Below are positions 44,914 to 53,263 of a stretch of DNA of 64,000 nt, piece by piece. The first letter of the stretch is position 1, and every line of letters starts with the position of its first letter. The position numbers and the translations under genes are program-made. The stretch is from Vulgatibacter incomptus_A (GTDB lineage: Bacteria; Myxococcota; Myxococcia; Myxococcales; Vulgatibacteraceae), in the NCBI GenBank assembly GCA_040391605.1, contig JBEBXK010000016.1, positions 12,560 through 76,559 of the forward strand. Reading direction: 5' to 3'. The notes beneath the pieces are model-generated. The model searched no databases, was not told the origin of the DNA, and saw only the letters and a program-made list of their open reading frames with translations.

Positions 44914-45588
44914 TTCCTCAAGAACCTCCTGGTGAGCTGGGGCACCGCCTGGGTGCTCTGGATCCTGCTCGGCCTCTCGTTGGCCAGCGTCGCGGTGATC
45001 GTCGAGCGATGGTTGGTCTTCCGCTCCCGCGGCGCCGATCCCCAAGCCCTCACCGCCGCCCTGGACGCCGCCCTCGCCCGGGGCGCCATGGACGACGCGC
45101 TCGTCCTCCTGGAGCAACGCCCGTCGATGCCGGGGCGGGTCGCGGCGGCGGGGCTGCGCCTGGCCTCCCACGGCGCCGAGGCGGCCCAGCGCGGCATGGA
45201 GAGCGCCGCCGCCGCCGAGCGCTCCGTCCTGGACCGCCGCCTCGCCTACCTCGGCACCCTCGGCAACAACGCGCCCTTCGTCGGCCTCTTCGGCACCGTG
45301 ATCGGCGTGATCCTCGCCTTCGACGCGCTGGGCACCGACGCCGGCGCCGCTGCCGCCGGCCAGGCCGCCGCCGCCGCCGTGATGGCCGCCATCGCCGAGG
45401 CGCTGGTCGCCACCGCCGTCGGCATCGGCGTCGCCTTGCCCGCGGTGGCCTCCTACAACTACTTCCAGCGCCGGATCGCCTCCATGCTCGGAGACGTCGA
45501 GGCCCTCTCCAAGCTGGTGCTCGCCTATCTGAGCTCCCGCGAGCTCGATCTCACCGCGCCGACGCCCGAGCGGCGGGAGGTCGGCTGA
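44899..45588 (+). CDS. exbB: ExbB/TolQ-type proton channel protein
   Basis: A 229-aa protein with three membrane helices: near the N-terminus (WVLWILLGLSLASVAVIVER), and a pair at residues about 115-185. It carries the family block LAYLGTLGNNAPFVGLFGTV-IGVILAF and a second A-I-A-E-A-L-V-A-T-A-V-G-I segment. ExbB with ExbD turns proton motive force into movement of TonB. The start ATG 44899 is the second, functional copy in a tandem duplication. Its stop overlaps the exbD ATG by one base. Confidence 0.92.
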   Translation: MEIVLFLKNLLVSWGTAWVLWILLGLSLASVAVIVERWLVFRSRGADPQALTAALDAALARGAMDDALVLLEQRPSMPGRVAAAGLRLASHGAEAAQRGMESAAAAERSVLDRRLAYLGTLGNNAPFVGLFGTVIGVILAFDALGTDAGAAAAGQAAAAAVMAAIAEALVATAVGIGVALPAVASYNYFQRRIASMLGDVEALSKLVLAYLSSRELDLTAPTPERREVG

Positions 45589-46019
45589 TGGCTGCGGGCG
45601 CCCCGCGCGACGGGATCATCGAGGGCATCAACGTCACGCCCCTGGTCGACATCGCCTTGGTGCTGCTGGTGGTCTTCATCGTCACCGCCAAGATGGTCGT
45701 CCAGCCCGCGGTGCCCCTTGACCTGCCGGCGGCGACCCAGGGCGAGGAGCTGCAGACCATCTTCGCCGTGGCCCTGCCCAAGGACGGCAGCCTCCTCGTG
45801 GACGGCGAGCCCGTAGCAGACGAGCAGCTCCTCGCCAGGGCCCGGGCCGCCCTCGCCGAGGCGCCGGAGCTACGCGCCGTGATCCAGGCCGACGGCGACG
45901 TCCCCCACCGCCGCGTGATCGGCGTCCTCGACAAGCTCAAGGAGGCAGGCATCGCCCGGGTGGCCTTCGGGACCTCCTGGCCGGAAGAGGAGACGGGAGC
46001 CATGGGTGGAGCGGAGTAG
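45588..46019 (+). CDS. exbD: ExbD/TolR-type protein
   Basis: A 143-aa protein with the ExbD signature INVTPLVDIALVLLVVFIVT (residues 14-33), in which Asp21 is the proton-carrying residue. A periplasmic domain follows (VALPKDGSLLVDGEPVADEQ, LRAVIQADGDVPHRRVIGVL). It starts at the ATG that shares a base with the exbB stop, and its end overlaps tonB by 14 bases. Confidence 0.92.
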   Translation: MAAGAPRDGIIEGINVTPLVDIALVLLVVFIVTAKMVVQPAVPLDLPAATQGEELQTIFAVALPKDGSLLVDGEPVADEQLLARARAALAEAPELRAVIQADGDVPHRRVIGVLDKLKEAGIARVAFGTSWPEEETGAMGGAE

Positions 46020-46860
46020 GCCAAGCATCGGCGCCGTCGTCGCGCTGACTCTGCCTGCCCAGGCCAACGTCGGCAGGCGGGCCATCGCCCTGGCCGCGAC
46101 CCTCGCGATCCACGGGATCGTCGGGGTCGGCCTCGCCGTGGCGCCATCCGGCGATCGCGGCTCGGCGCCCGCCGCCAAGCCATCGCGCATCATCGAGATG
46201 GTCGCGCCCCCGCCGCCTGCGGTACTCGAAGCTCCCGAGCCTCCGCCCCCAGCCCCGATCGAAGAGGCCAAGGTGGCGCCCCCGTCACCTCCCGCTGCCC
46301 GGCTCGCGTCCGTGTCTCGGTCGACGACACCATCACCGACCGCGGCGGAGCCCCCAGCCGCAGTCGCACCGTCCCAGACGGCTGCCGTCGTCGCCACAGA
46401 CGCAGCGCCCGAGATCCTCGACTTCACCGACTTCGACATCGCCACCGGCGACGCGCGGGTCTACGTCGGCGGCGTCTCCTCCTCCGCCGGTGAGAATACG
46501 GTCGCCGCACGAGGCGACGCCGTCGCCGCCGACGGCCTGGTCGGCGCGGCGTCCGGCGGCGGCGAAGGAGCCGAGACGAGCAGCGCCCGCAGCGTGCGCC
46601 TCCCCGGCGGGACCTGGGATTGTCCCTGGCCCGACGACGCCCGCGCCCTCCGCGATCGCGTACAAGAGGTGAAGCTCCGAGCGGTCGTCGGCGTCGACGG
46701 TCGCGCGACCTCCGTCGAGATCCTCTCCGACCCGGGCCACGGCTTCGGCGCGGCCGCCCTGCGCTGCGCCAAGTCCGCGCGCTTCGACCCCGCCCTCGAC
46801 GCCCAGGGCCGCGCCATCCAAGCCCGCTCCCCGCCAATCCGCGTGCGCTTCACCCGCTGA
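46006..46860 (+). CDS. tonB: TonB energy-transducing protein
   Basis: A 284-aa protein: one N-terminal membrane helix (ALAATLAIHGIVGVGLAVAP), a Pro/Ala-rich spanner (about 65-130, e.g. APPPPAVLEAPEPPPPAPIE), a middle segment, and a TonB C-terminal domain (VQEVKLRAVVGVDGRATSVE, FGAAALRCAKSARFDPALDA, PPIRVRFTR). It carries force from ExbB/ExbD to the receptor. It starts with GTG 46006 within the end of exbD. The receptor upstream carries its own TonB_C domain, so the two may compete or swap. Confidence 0.9.
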   Translation: MERSRPSIGAVVALTLPAQANVGRRAIALAATLAIHGIVGVGLAVAPSGDRGSAPAAKPSRIIEMVAPPPPAVLEAPEPPPPAPIEEAKVAPPSPPAARLASVSRSTTPSPTAAEPPAAVAPSQTAAVVATDAAPEILDFTDFDIATGDARVYVGGVSSSAGENTVAARGDAVAADGLVGAASGGGEGAETSSARSVRLPGGTWDCPWPDDARALRDRVQEVKLRAVVGVDGRATSVEILSDPGHGFGAAALRCAKSARFDPALDAQGRAIQARSPPIRVRFTR

Positions 46861-47103
46861 TAGTTGGCCGTCACCTCCTGCCTGCTTCGCCTTGCCCTCC
46901 AGAAATCAGGAGAGGACTCGAGGGGCTGGTCTGTTCGGCACTGCACCAGATCTGGTCCTCCTGGTTCTCTTTGGCTGAGTTCGGTGGCCTAAAGAGGGCT
47001 CCGAATCAGAAACGATCCAAGCTCGTTTTGACCGATGGTTGACGAAGATGGGCGAGACCCGTTAGCCTTCCAGTAGGACGGAAGCGGTTCTGGAGGGGAA
47101 CTC
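46861..47103. other. intergenic region ahead of the Tc toxin locus
   Basis: Lower GC than the iron genes. TTGACC and TTGACG occur near 47028-47045, but I found no matching -10 with confidence. It probably holds the promoter of the toxin operon. Confidence 0.35.
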
Positions 47104-47271
47104 ATGACGGATGACATCAGCGGCGTCGCGCGCACGACACTCGAGGTTCGAAAGGACTTGGAGGATCGAACAGACGCCCAAGCCTTCCCTCGATTTCTGA
47201 TTGATCTCGGAACGCTCGGTGGGGCGCACCCGTTGGCATGCCCTTCATTCAGAGAGGCACATGATGACTAG
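47104..47271 (+). CDS. 55-aa ORF with strong ribosome site ahead of tcA
   Basis: ATG 47104 is preceded by GGAGGGG at good spacing. The frame (TDDISGVARTTLEVRKDLED, RTDAQAFPRFLIDLGTLGGA) ends at 47271, overlapping the tcA start at 47261 by 11 bases. A short coupled gene or leader peptide; I recognise no family. It is the best-supported translation start in this stretch, so it is likely translated. Confidence 0.5.
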   Translation: MTDDISGVARTTLEVRKDLEDRTDAQAFPRFLIDLGTLGGAHPLACPSFREAHDD

Positions 47272-50200
47272 AGAACAGCTCCTTGCCCTCGATCTCCTCT
47301 CGACGAAGTCGCCTGAGGAGCTGAGGGAGACCAGGCCCGATCTCTTCGCAGCACTCGAGCCGAAGCTGGTGATGGCTCGGAAGGAGACGCTCACCGCCTC
47401 CTTTGCCGATGCCACCAAGGATCTGCGACTACATGTTGACAACGTCGAGCCGTCGGTCCCCAAAGGAGTTCTACTGCGGGAAGTCCTCCTCGACTCCCTG
47501 CAGGAACAGGAGATTGAAGGGGAGGTCGCTGCGGAAGCGGTAGAACACCTGCTGGATCTTGAGCTCTCCGGGAGATTTACCGACCCCGCTCAGCTTGATG
47601 TCCCGATCAAGGACCACCCCCTCTTTGCCGCCGAATTGCAGCGTGCCGGCGTCTACAAGCTGGCAGGCGCGGTCCGCCTACCTGACGAGCGATCCAACCT
47701 CCTCGTAGAGGTCGTGCCGAGCGTTCAGCAGATCAATGACACGACCCTTGGGGAGCTGATCGAGAAGGCGATTCTGTCGACGAGCGAAGCAAAGCGGATG
47801 GGCCTGGGAGCCACCGTCTCCGTGGTCGCCGATCAAAAACTCGAGGTGGTCGACGTCCTGCAAACGATGAAGTTTCCACGGCTCGGTGAGCGCACCTTGG
47901 AGAATTTGCGTGACGTCGTGCAGCTCGAGGTGGACGATTGGCTCCGCGTCCTGGAGGAGGCCAAGCCCTCCCTGCCCGAGGGGGTCGAGCTAGCCGACTA
48001 CGCTGAACTCCTGCATCGGCGCTCCATTGCGCTCCTCCCCACCGACGCGCTGCTGTTACGGACTCTGCCGACGCGAAACCAGGGAATCGCGGAGGCGCTG
48101 ACCCGCATTGCCCCGCTCTTCGGAAAGAATCCAGAACCCTTTGGCCGGCCCTTCGATAGCCTCAACCTCGATGAGATTCCCGAGGAGAGCGTCGACGCCT
48201 TCCGGCAAGACCACGAGCTCTTGCAGGGGATCGCCTATCTGAATCCGGGGCTCGCGATCACGGAGATCCTCAACTCCGAGGAGAACGCCGAAGAGAAGCA
48301 GACCAGGATCAGGAAGCGAATCAATGGTCTCGCAACGGTCTACGAGAATAACCCTACCTCCGAGCTTCTCACCATCGACTACACGCCCGAGTATGGAAAC
48401 TCAGATTCGCTCGACTTCGGTGATCTCGATGAGACCGAGACGAAGCAGGTCGTCGCGGGCCTCAAGGCCATTCAGCGTACCTTCGCCATCGCCAAGGATT
48501 CAAAGGTTGCGATCAAGATCATGAAGGGAGGGTATTCCTCCGCGACGGCGGTCGCGGAGGCCGGTTTCGAGGAGTTCCAGGCATCTACGGGTCTAGGAGA
48601 GGAGGAAGCGTATGCCCTCTTCAAAGAGGCCGAAGGCCTGAGCGCCACTGCCGCCGTTGCCAGCGGCGTTGCCATCGACATTATTCTCGGTGGCTACGTT
48701 CATCCGAATCTTGGGAACCTTCCACGCTCGACGCGCGAGTATCTCGAAGGCTTCAAAGGCTATGCGTCGATGTTCGGCAACCAGGACTTCTGCGCCTGTG
48801 ACCATTGCCAATCAGTCCTCGGTCCGGTCGCGTACTTCGTCGACCTCATGAGGTTCGTCGATCAAAACATCACGCGGACGGTCTTTTCGCGAAGCAGAAC
48901 GGACCACGACCTCAGTTTGAAGAAGCGCCGCCCCGACCTTTGGACTGTGCCGCTCACCTGCTCGAGCGCGACGGAGCTGGTCCCCTACCTGAAGATCATC
49001 ATTCGGGCGCTGGAGGATTTCATTGCGACAGCATGGAATCCAGGCGTCGATCTCCGGGATCGGCCGCTGGTGGAGAAGTACGTTTACGAAATGTCGCTCT
49101 TCCAGTCGGCCCAGTCATTTCGTCAGCCTTTCCATCTTCCCCACGAGAAGCTCGTTCACTATTTGCGCTACTTTGGGCAGAAACTTGGCGATATCGCCAA
49201 GAGTCTGGGCTTGGCCGCCGAAGAGGCCGCACGGTTTGCGCTAGAGATCCCCTTCAGGGATTTCTCGCTCATCACACATCCAAACACCGACATCGTCTTC
49301 CTGAGGCTGATTTACGGGATTCCGTTCGTTGTCTCGAATGGCAAGATCGAGCCGGTCGATGTCCAAGATCTTGTGAAGTTCACGGGTGTGCCCAGAGACG
49401 AACTGGAATCTCTCTGCAGCAGCAGCTTCGTGTCGGATTATGGGCGAGAGCGGATCTGGATCCTCAAGGGCAAGCGTTCGCCCTCCAGTGTGCAGTACGA
49501 TATGGAGCTGATGTACGGGCTCACGCTCGGCTCCTTGGATCGGCTCCACCGCTTCACCCGCTTCCGCAGGATCCGAGGCTGGAGCGTCTCCGAGCTCGAC
49601 CTCATTCTCGCGCACCTCAAAAAGGAAGGCCTGGGGACGGGGCTCAGCGTGACCTCGGTAACGAATCTGCTCGAGGTGGAGGCATTGCGAGCGCGCTTCA
49701 CACTCTCTGTCGAAGTGGCCTGCGCAATTTGGAGTAGCATCCCTGAGACGCCGTTGGAGGGCGCAAGCCAATCCCTCTTCGACAGGTTGTTCAACCCGTC
49801 TTCGATCGTCTCGAGGGACGGTGCCCTGCCCAAGCCAGGGGTGAAGTTCATCCACCCATCGTTCCGAGACGATGGCCTCTCGGCTCCCTCCGATCTCACG
49901 CTGCACCGCCTCCTGGCAGCACTCCAGCTCAGCGACGAAGACTTTGCGCGCCTCCTGCGAATCCTGAGTGTGAAGCTGGGGATGGACCTCTCCTCGAATA
50001 ATGAAGAAGATCGAGGCTTCTTCCTCTCGATCGCGAATCTATCCCTGCTCTTCCGACACGCGAGGTTGGCGCGACTGCTCTCGCTGTCGATGTCAGAACT
50101 CCAGAAGCTTCTGATCCTGGCCCTCCCATCCGGCCCCTGGATCGTCGGGGTGGCCGAGCTGCGGCGGGTGCTCGACTTTCACGAATGGCGGAGGCGGAGC

Positions 50201-53200
50201 CCGTTTACCCAAGACGAGCTCCTCTTCTTGATCGACTCGCCACACGCGCCGACGAAGGCCAGCGATGTGGCGGAGGCGGCGGCCGAGGCGATCGTCCTCG
50301 AAGTGCGGAACTCCCGCGCCCTCCTGTTCTCGCCTACGGCGCTGGCGTTCGTGCCTGGGCTGACAGAGGACGACTCTCGCGCGATCCTCGATGATCCGGC
50401 GAACGCCGGATACTTCGAAATAATCGAGGAGGGGGCTGCCTATCGCCTCACCACGACATTCGGGGAGAGCTCGCCGATCTCCATTCCGAGTGGCGGAGCA
50501 TCCGAGGCGCAGGTCCGGTCGGCGCTCCTCGCCTACCACACGAGCAGGATCCTTCCGAAGCAGATCGGCGCACGGTTCTCGACGACCCTCGACAAGTTGC
50601 CGGCGTTCCTATCGCTCGGCGGCGCCGATCTCTTCAATGCAAACCTGATTGAAGGGCTCCAAGGAGGGGCCCGAGGCGAGTTGGAGAGCCTCCTCGCCAC
50701 GTTCGCCCGGCTCGCCACGCTCTTTCGCGAGGAAATCTACGATGAGCACGCCCTTCGTTTCATCGCCGAGCACCGTGCGATGTTTGGAGTTCAGAACTTC
50801 AAGGTGCTCGATGTCGATGGCGTGGCTCGTCTCTTGGTCTACTCCGAGCTGAAGGTAGAGGACCCTCGCGATCTCGAGATGGCCCTCCACGCAGTCGTCG
50901 GCACGGCCTTGGGCCGAGTGGCCCAACAGGCCATCGCGCGGGTCCTCCGTGTCGACGAATCGCTGATCGCCTCGCTGCTGCCGCACGTCGTGCTCCCACC
51001 CATCGCGGCGGACGCGATCCGTGCGCTGCAAGCTCCGGTCCGTCTGGCTAGCGGCCTCGGAGTCGACGGCGAGATCTTGAAGCTCTGCGTCTCGTCGAGC
51101 TACGCGGAGATTGGTCGGGCGGCAGAGGGAGTTTATCGCGCCATCCGGGCCAGAGCTTCCGAGGAGGATGAGTTCCAGAAGGAGGTAGGTCCCTACGACG
51201 ACGCCATCCTCTCGCGGACCCGGGATGGCCTGGTCGACTACCTGCTTCGAGCGGACGGCCTCGAGTTTGAGTCGGAGAGCGATCTCTACGCGCACTTTCT
51301 CCTTGACACCATGCTCGAAGGCTGCGCGCGCACGTCCTGGATCGTGGCGGCGAGCTCGAGCCTACAGCTCTATATCCATCGAATCCTGATGAACTTCGAG
51401 CGGGACCGGCGGGCACCCACCGATCCCGAGCATGTCCGGGTCGCCCCCGATCGGGTCCCGAAGGAGGAGTGGGAGTGGCGCAAGAACTACCGGGTCTGGG
51501 AGGCCAATCGAAAGGTCTTCCTCTTCCCGGAGAGCTATATCGAGCCGGAGCTTCGTGACGATAAGACGCCGCTCTTCGAGGAGCTCGAGTCCACGCTCCT
51601 GCAGCAGCCGATCGACGAGCAGAGCGTCAGCGACGCGTTCTCGACGTATCTCAAGGGCCTCGAGGAGCTCGCTCAACTCGAAATCGCGGGTTCTTACCAG
51701 GAGAAGGACGCGCCCGGTCGGGACATCCTGCACCTCTTCGGCGTAACCCGTCAGGATCCACCAACGTATTACTACCGTGCGATCGAGAACATAGCTTCAG
51801 GGGAAGTCGGCGGCCGCGGCGTGGTCTACGGCCCTTGGCAGCAAGTTGATCTTCAAATTCCCGTACGAAAGGTATCGCCAATCGTCTTTCAGGGGCGACT
51901 ATACGTGTTTTGGTACGAGGCCGCGACGATACCCAAGAACGAGGTGAAGGATGGAAATTCACAGTTCGTTGGTTACAAGCATACACTGTCGCTGAAATAT
52001 TCCGTCAGGAAGCTCAGCGGCGAATGGTCTGTTGCCAAGTCGATTCGACTAGTAGACGACGAAATCTTTGACAAAGGAGACGGGATTGTTGACGATCCGG
52101 TAGGTTCGAGGCGCACAGAGGAGGAGAAGAGGGACGCAGACGATTCTGGTATTATTACAGAAATGTATACATCGGAGAAGTGGGATCAGACACCGAGATT
52201 TGCAACTGATCCGCATGACGAGCCGCTCGAAGGCTACCGCCTGTTGGGAGCTTTCTGGCAAAGAGTGTTCCCTTGCGCACTCCCATCGGATCACCCGTGG
52301 AACGCTATTTTTCTGTGTGCATCGAAGCGCGATGTTTTTCATCGGCTTGATTTGCTTCGTGGTGGGATTGAGACGGGGCGGACTCTGTTCTACGAGCGTG
52401 GCAATGTTCTGAGCTCAAGATTTGACTCGGAGATTCAGGATGGACCGAAGTGGGAGTTCCACGGTCGACGGAGGCTCTTCTTTTCAGCGACGAACGGGAG
52501 CTGGTTGAGGTTGAACTATTTTAAGAGAACCTTGATTTCTGATAGCCGCGATTTGCATGAAGCTGACCGAACCCTCGGAATTCATTTTGAACGGATCGAT
52601 GGGGTCTATCAGAACGAGATTGCTGAGATTGGAGAGTCGACCCAAATCGATATCGTCAATGGGGCTTCTGGCGACGCCCTGCTTGGGGTGAATGGAGATC
52701 ATTTCCTGATACAGTGTGGCCTTCGTTCTGCCTCATCAGTGTCAGCTCCCACCCTCGTTCTTCGGAGGCTCGGGACCACATTGGTCGAACCAATCGCTCG
52801 GGCGATGCTACGTTCGGGCATCGTCGGCCTCTTGGATAGTCGACTTCAGGAGAGCCTTAGCGAGGGAGGATTGCCGTTTCAGTTGAAGGGAACGATGGTC
52901 GAGAACCGATGCGAAGATGGCACGATTGATTTTACTGGCTCGATGGGCACCTGTTTTCGTGAACTCTTCTTTCATGCTCCTTTTCTCATCGCCAACCACC
53001 TCAACAGCCAAGGTGAGCATCTCGCATCGCAGAGATGGTACAATTTCATCTTCGATCCGGCGGCGGATTCGGTGGAGATCCCCGCTGATACCGATCCCGA
53101 TTCGGTAGACGGGCTCGAGCGCAATCGAGTATGGCGCTATCTGGAGTTCCGACACCTCGAGATCCCGAACCTCCTTCATGCAATCACCGACACAGACGGG

Positions 53201-53263
53201 ATCCCTTCAATCCGCATGCTATCGCGCGACTTCGTCTCACGGCCTATCAGAAGTCCATCGTGA
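47261..53263 (+). CDS. Tc toxin TcA subunit, N-terminal two-thirds (frame 1 of 3)
   Basis: About 2000 aa. The N-terminus is alpha-helical like VRP1/TcaA proteins, with CACDHCQSVLGPVAYFVDLM near residues 510-530 (the family's CxSVxSPAAYxVDL block). At about 1400 comes RKNYRVWEANRKVFLFPESY, the conserved entry to the neuraminidase-like region, then WQQVDLQIPVRKVSPIVFQG and RLYVFWYEA (about 1525-1555). The end has WYNFIFDPAADSVEIPADTD and LEIPNLLHAITDTDGIPSIR. The match runs to LSRDFV, after which the frame is lost and a TGA follows. TcA forms the pentameric receptor-binding pore of ABC toxins. ATG 47261/47264 with GAGAGG upstream. Confidence 0.9.
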   Translation: MMTREQLLALDLLSTKSPEELRETRPDLFAALEPKLVMARKETLTASFADATKDLRLHVDNVEPSVPKGVLLREVLLDSLQEQEIEGEVAAEAVEHLLDLELSGRFTDPAQLDVPIKDHPLFAAELQRAGVYKLAGAVRLPDERSNLLVEVVPSVQQINDTTLGELIEKAILSTSEAKRMGLGATVSVVADQKLEVVDVLQTMKFPRLGERTLENLRDVVQLEVDDWLRVLEEAKPSLPEGVELADYAELLHRRSIALLPTDALLLRTLPTRNQGIAEALTRIAPLFGKNPEPFGRPFDSLNLDEIPEESVDAFRQDHELLQGIAYLNPGLAITEILNSEENAEEKQTRIRKRINGLATVYENNPTSELLTIDYTPEYGNSDSLDFGDLDETETKQVVAGLKAIQRTFAIAKDSKVAIKIMKGGYSSATAVAEAGFEEFQASTGLGEEEAYALFKEAEGLSATAAVASGVAIDIILGGYVHPNLGNLPRSTREYLEGFKGYASMFGNQDFCACDHCQSVLGPVAYFVDLMRFVDQNITRTVFSRSRTDHDLSLKKRRPDLWTVPLTCSSATELVPYLKIIIRALEDFIATAWNPGVDLRDRPLVEKYVYEMSLFQSAQSFRQPFHLPHEKLVHYLRYFGQKLGDIAKSLGLAAEEAARFALEIPFRDFSLITHPNTDIVFLRLIYGIPFVVSNGKIEPVDVQDLVKFTGVPRDELESLCSSSFVSDYGRERIWILKGKRSPSSVQYDMELMYGLTLGSLDRLHRFTRFRRIRGWSVSELDLILAHLKKEGLGTGLSVTSVTNLLEVEALRARFTLSVEVACAIWSSIPETPLEGASQSLFDRLFNPSSIVSRDGALPKPGVKFIHPSFRDDGLSAPSDLTLHRLLAALQLSDEDFARLLRILSVKLGMDLSSNNEEDRGFFLSIANLSLLFRHARLARLLSLSMSELQKLLILALPSGPWIVGVAELRRVLDFHEWRRRSPFTQDELLFLIDSPHAPTKASDVAEAAAEAIVLEVRNSRALLFSPTALAFVPGLTEDDSRAILDDPANAGYFEIIEEGAAYRLTTTFGESSPISIPSGGASEAQVRSALLAYHTSRILPKQIGARFSTTLDKLPAFLSLGGADLFNANLIEGLQGGARGELESLLATFARLATLFREEIYDEHALRFIAEHRAMFGVQNFKVLDVDGVARLLVYSELKVEDPRDLEMALHAVVGTALGRVAQQAIARVLRVDESLIASLLPHVVLPPIAADAIRALQAPVRLASGLGVDGEILKLCVSSSYAEIGRAAEGVYRAIRARASEEDEFQKEVGPYDDAILSRTRDGLVDYLLRADGLEFESESDLYAHFLLDTMLEGCARTSWIVAASSSLQLYIHRILMNFERDRRAPTDPEHVRVAPDRVPKEEWEWRKNYRVWEANRKVFLFPESYIEPELRDDKTPLFEELESTLLQQPIDEQSVSDAFSTYLKGLEELAQLEIAGSYQEKDAPGRDILHLFGVTRQDPPTYYYRAIENIASGEVGGRGVVYGPWQQVDLQIPVRKVSPIVFQGRLYVFWYEAATIPKNEVKDGNSQFVGYKHTLSLKYSVRKLSGEWSVAKSIRLVDDEIFDKGDGIVDDPVGSRRTEEEKRDADDSGIITEMYTSEKWDQTPRFATDPHDEPLEGYRLLGAFWQRVFPCALPSDHPWNAIFLCASKRDVFHRLDLLRGGIETGRTLFYERGNVLSSRFDSEIQDGPKWEFHGRRRLFFSATNGSWLRLNYFKRTLISDSRDLHEADRTLGIHFERIDGVYQNEIAEIGESTQIDIVNGASGDALLGVNGDHFLIQCGLRSASSVSAPTLVLRRLGTTLVEPIARAMLRSGIVGLLDSRLQESLSEGGLPFQLKGTMVENRCEDGTIDFTGSMGTCFRELFFHAPFLIANHLNSQGEHLASQRWYNFIFDPAADSVEIPADTDPDSVDGLERNRVWRYLEFRHLEIPNLLHAITDTDGIPSIRMLSRDFVSRPIRSPS

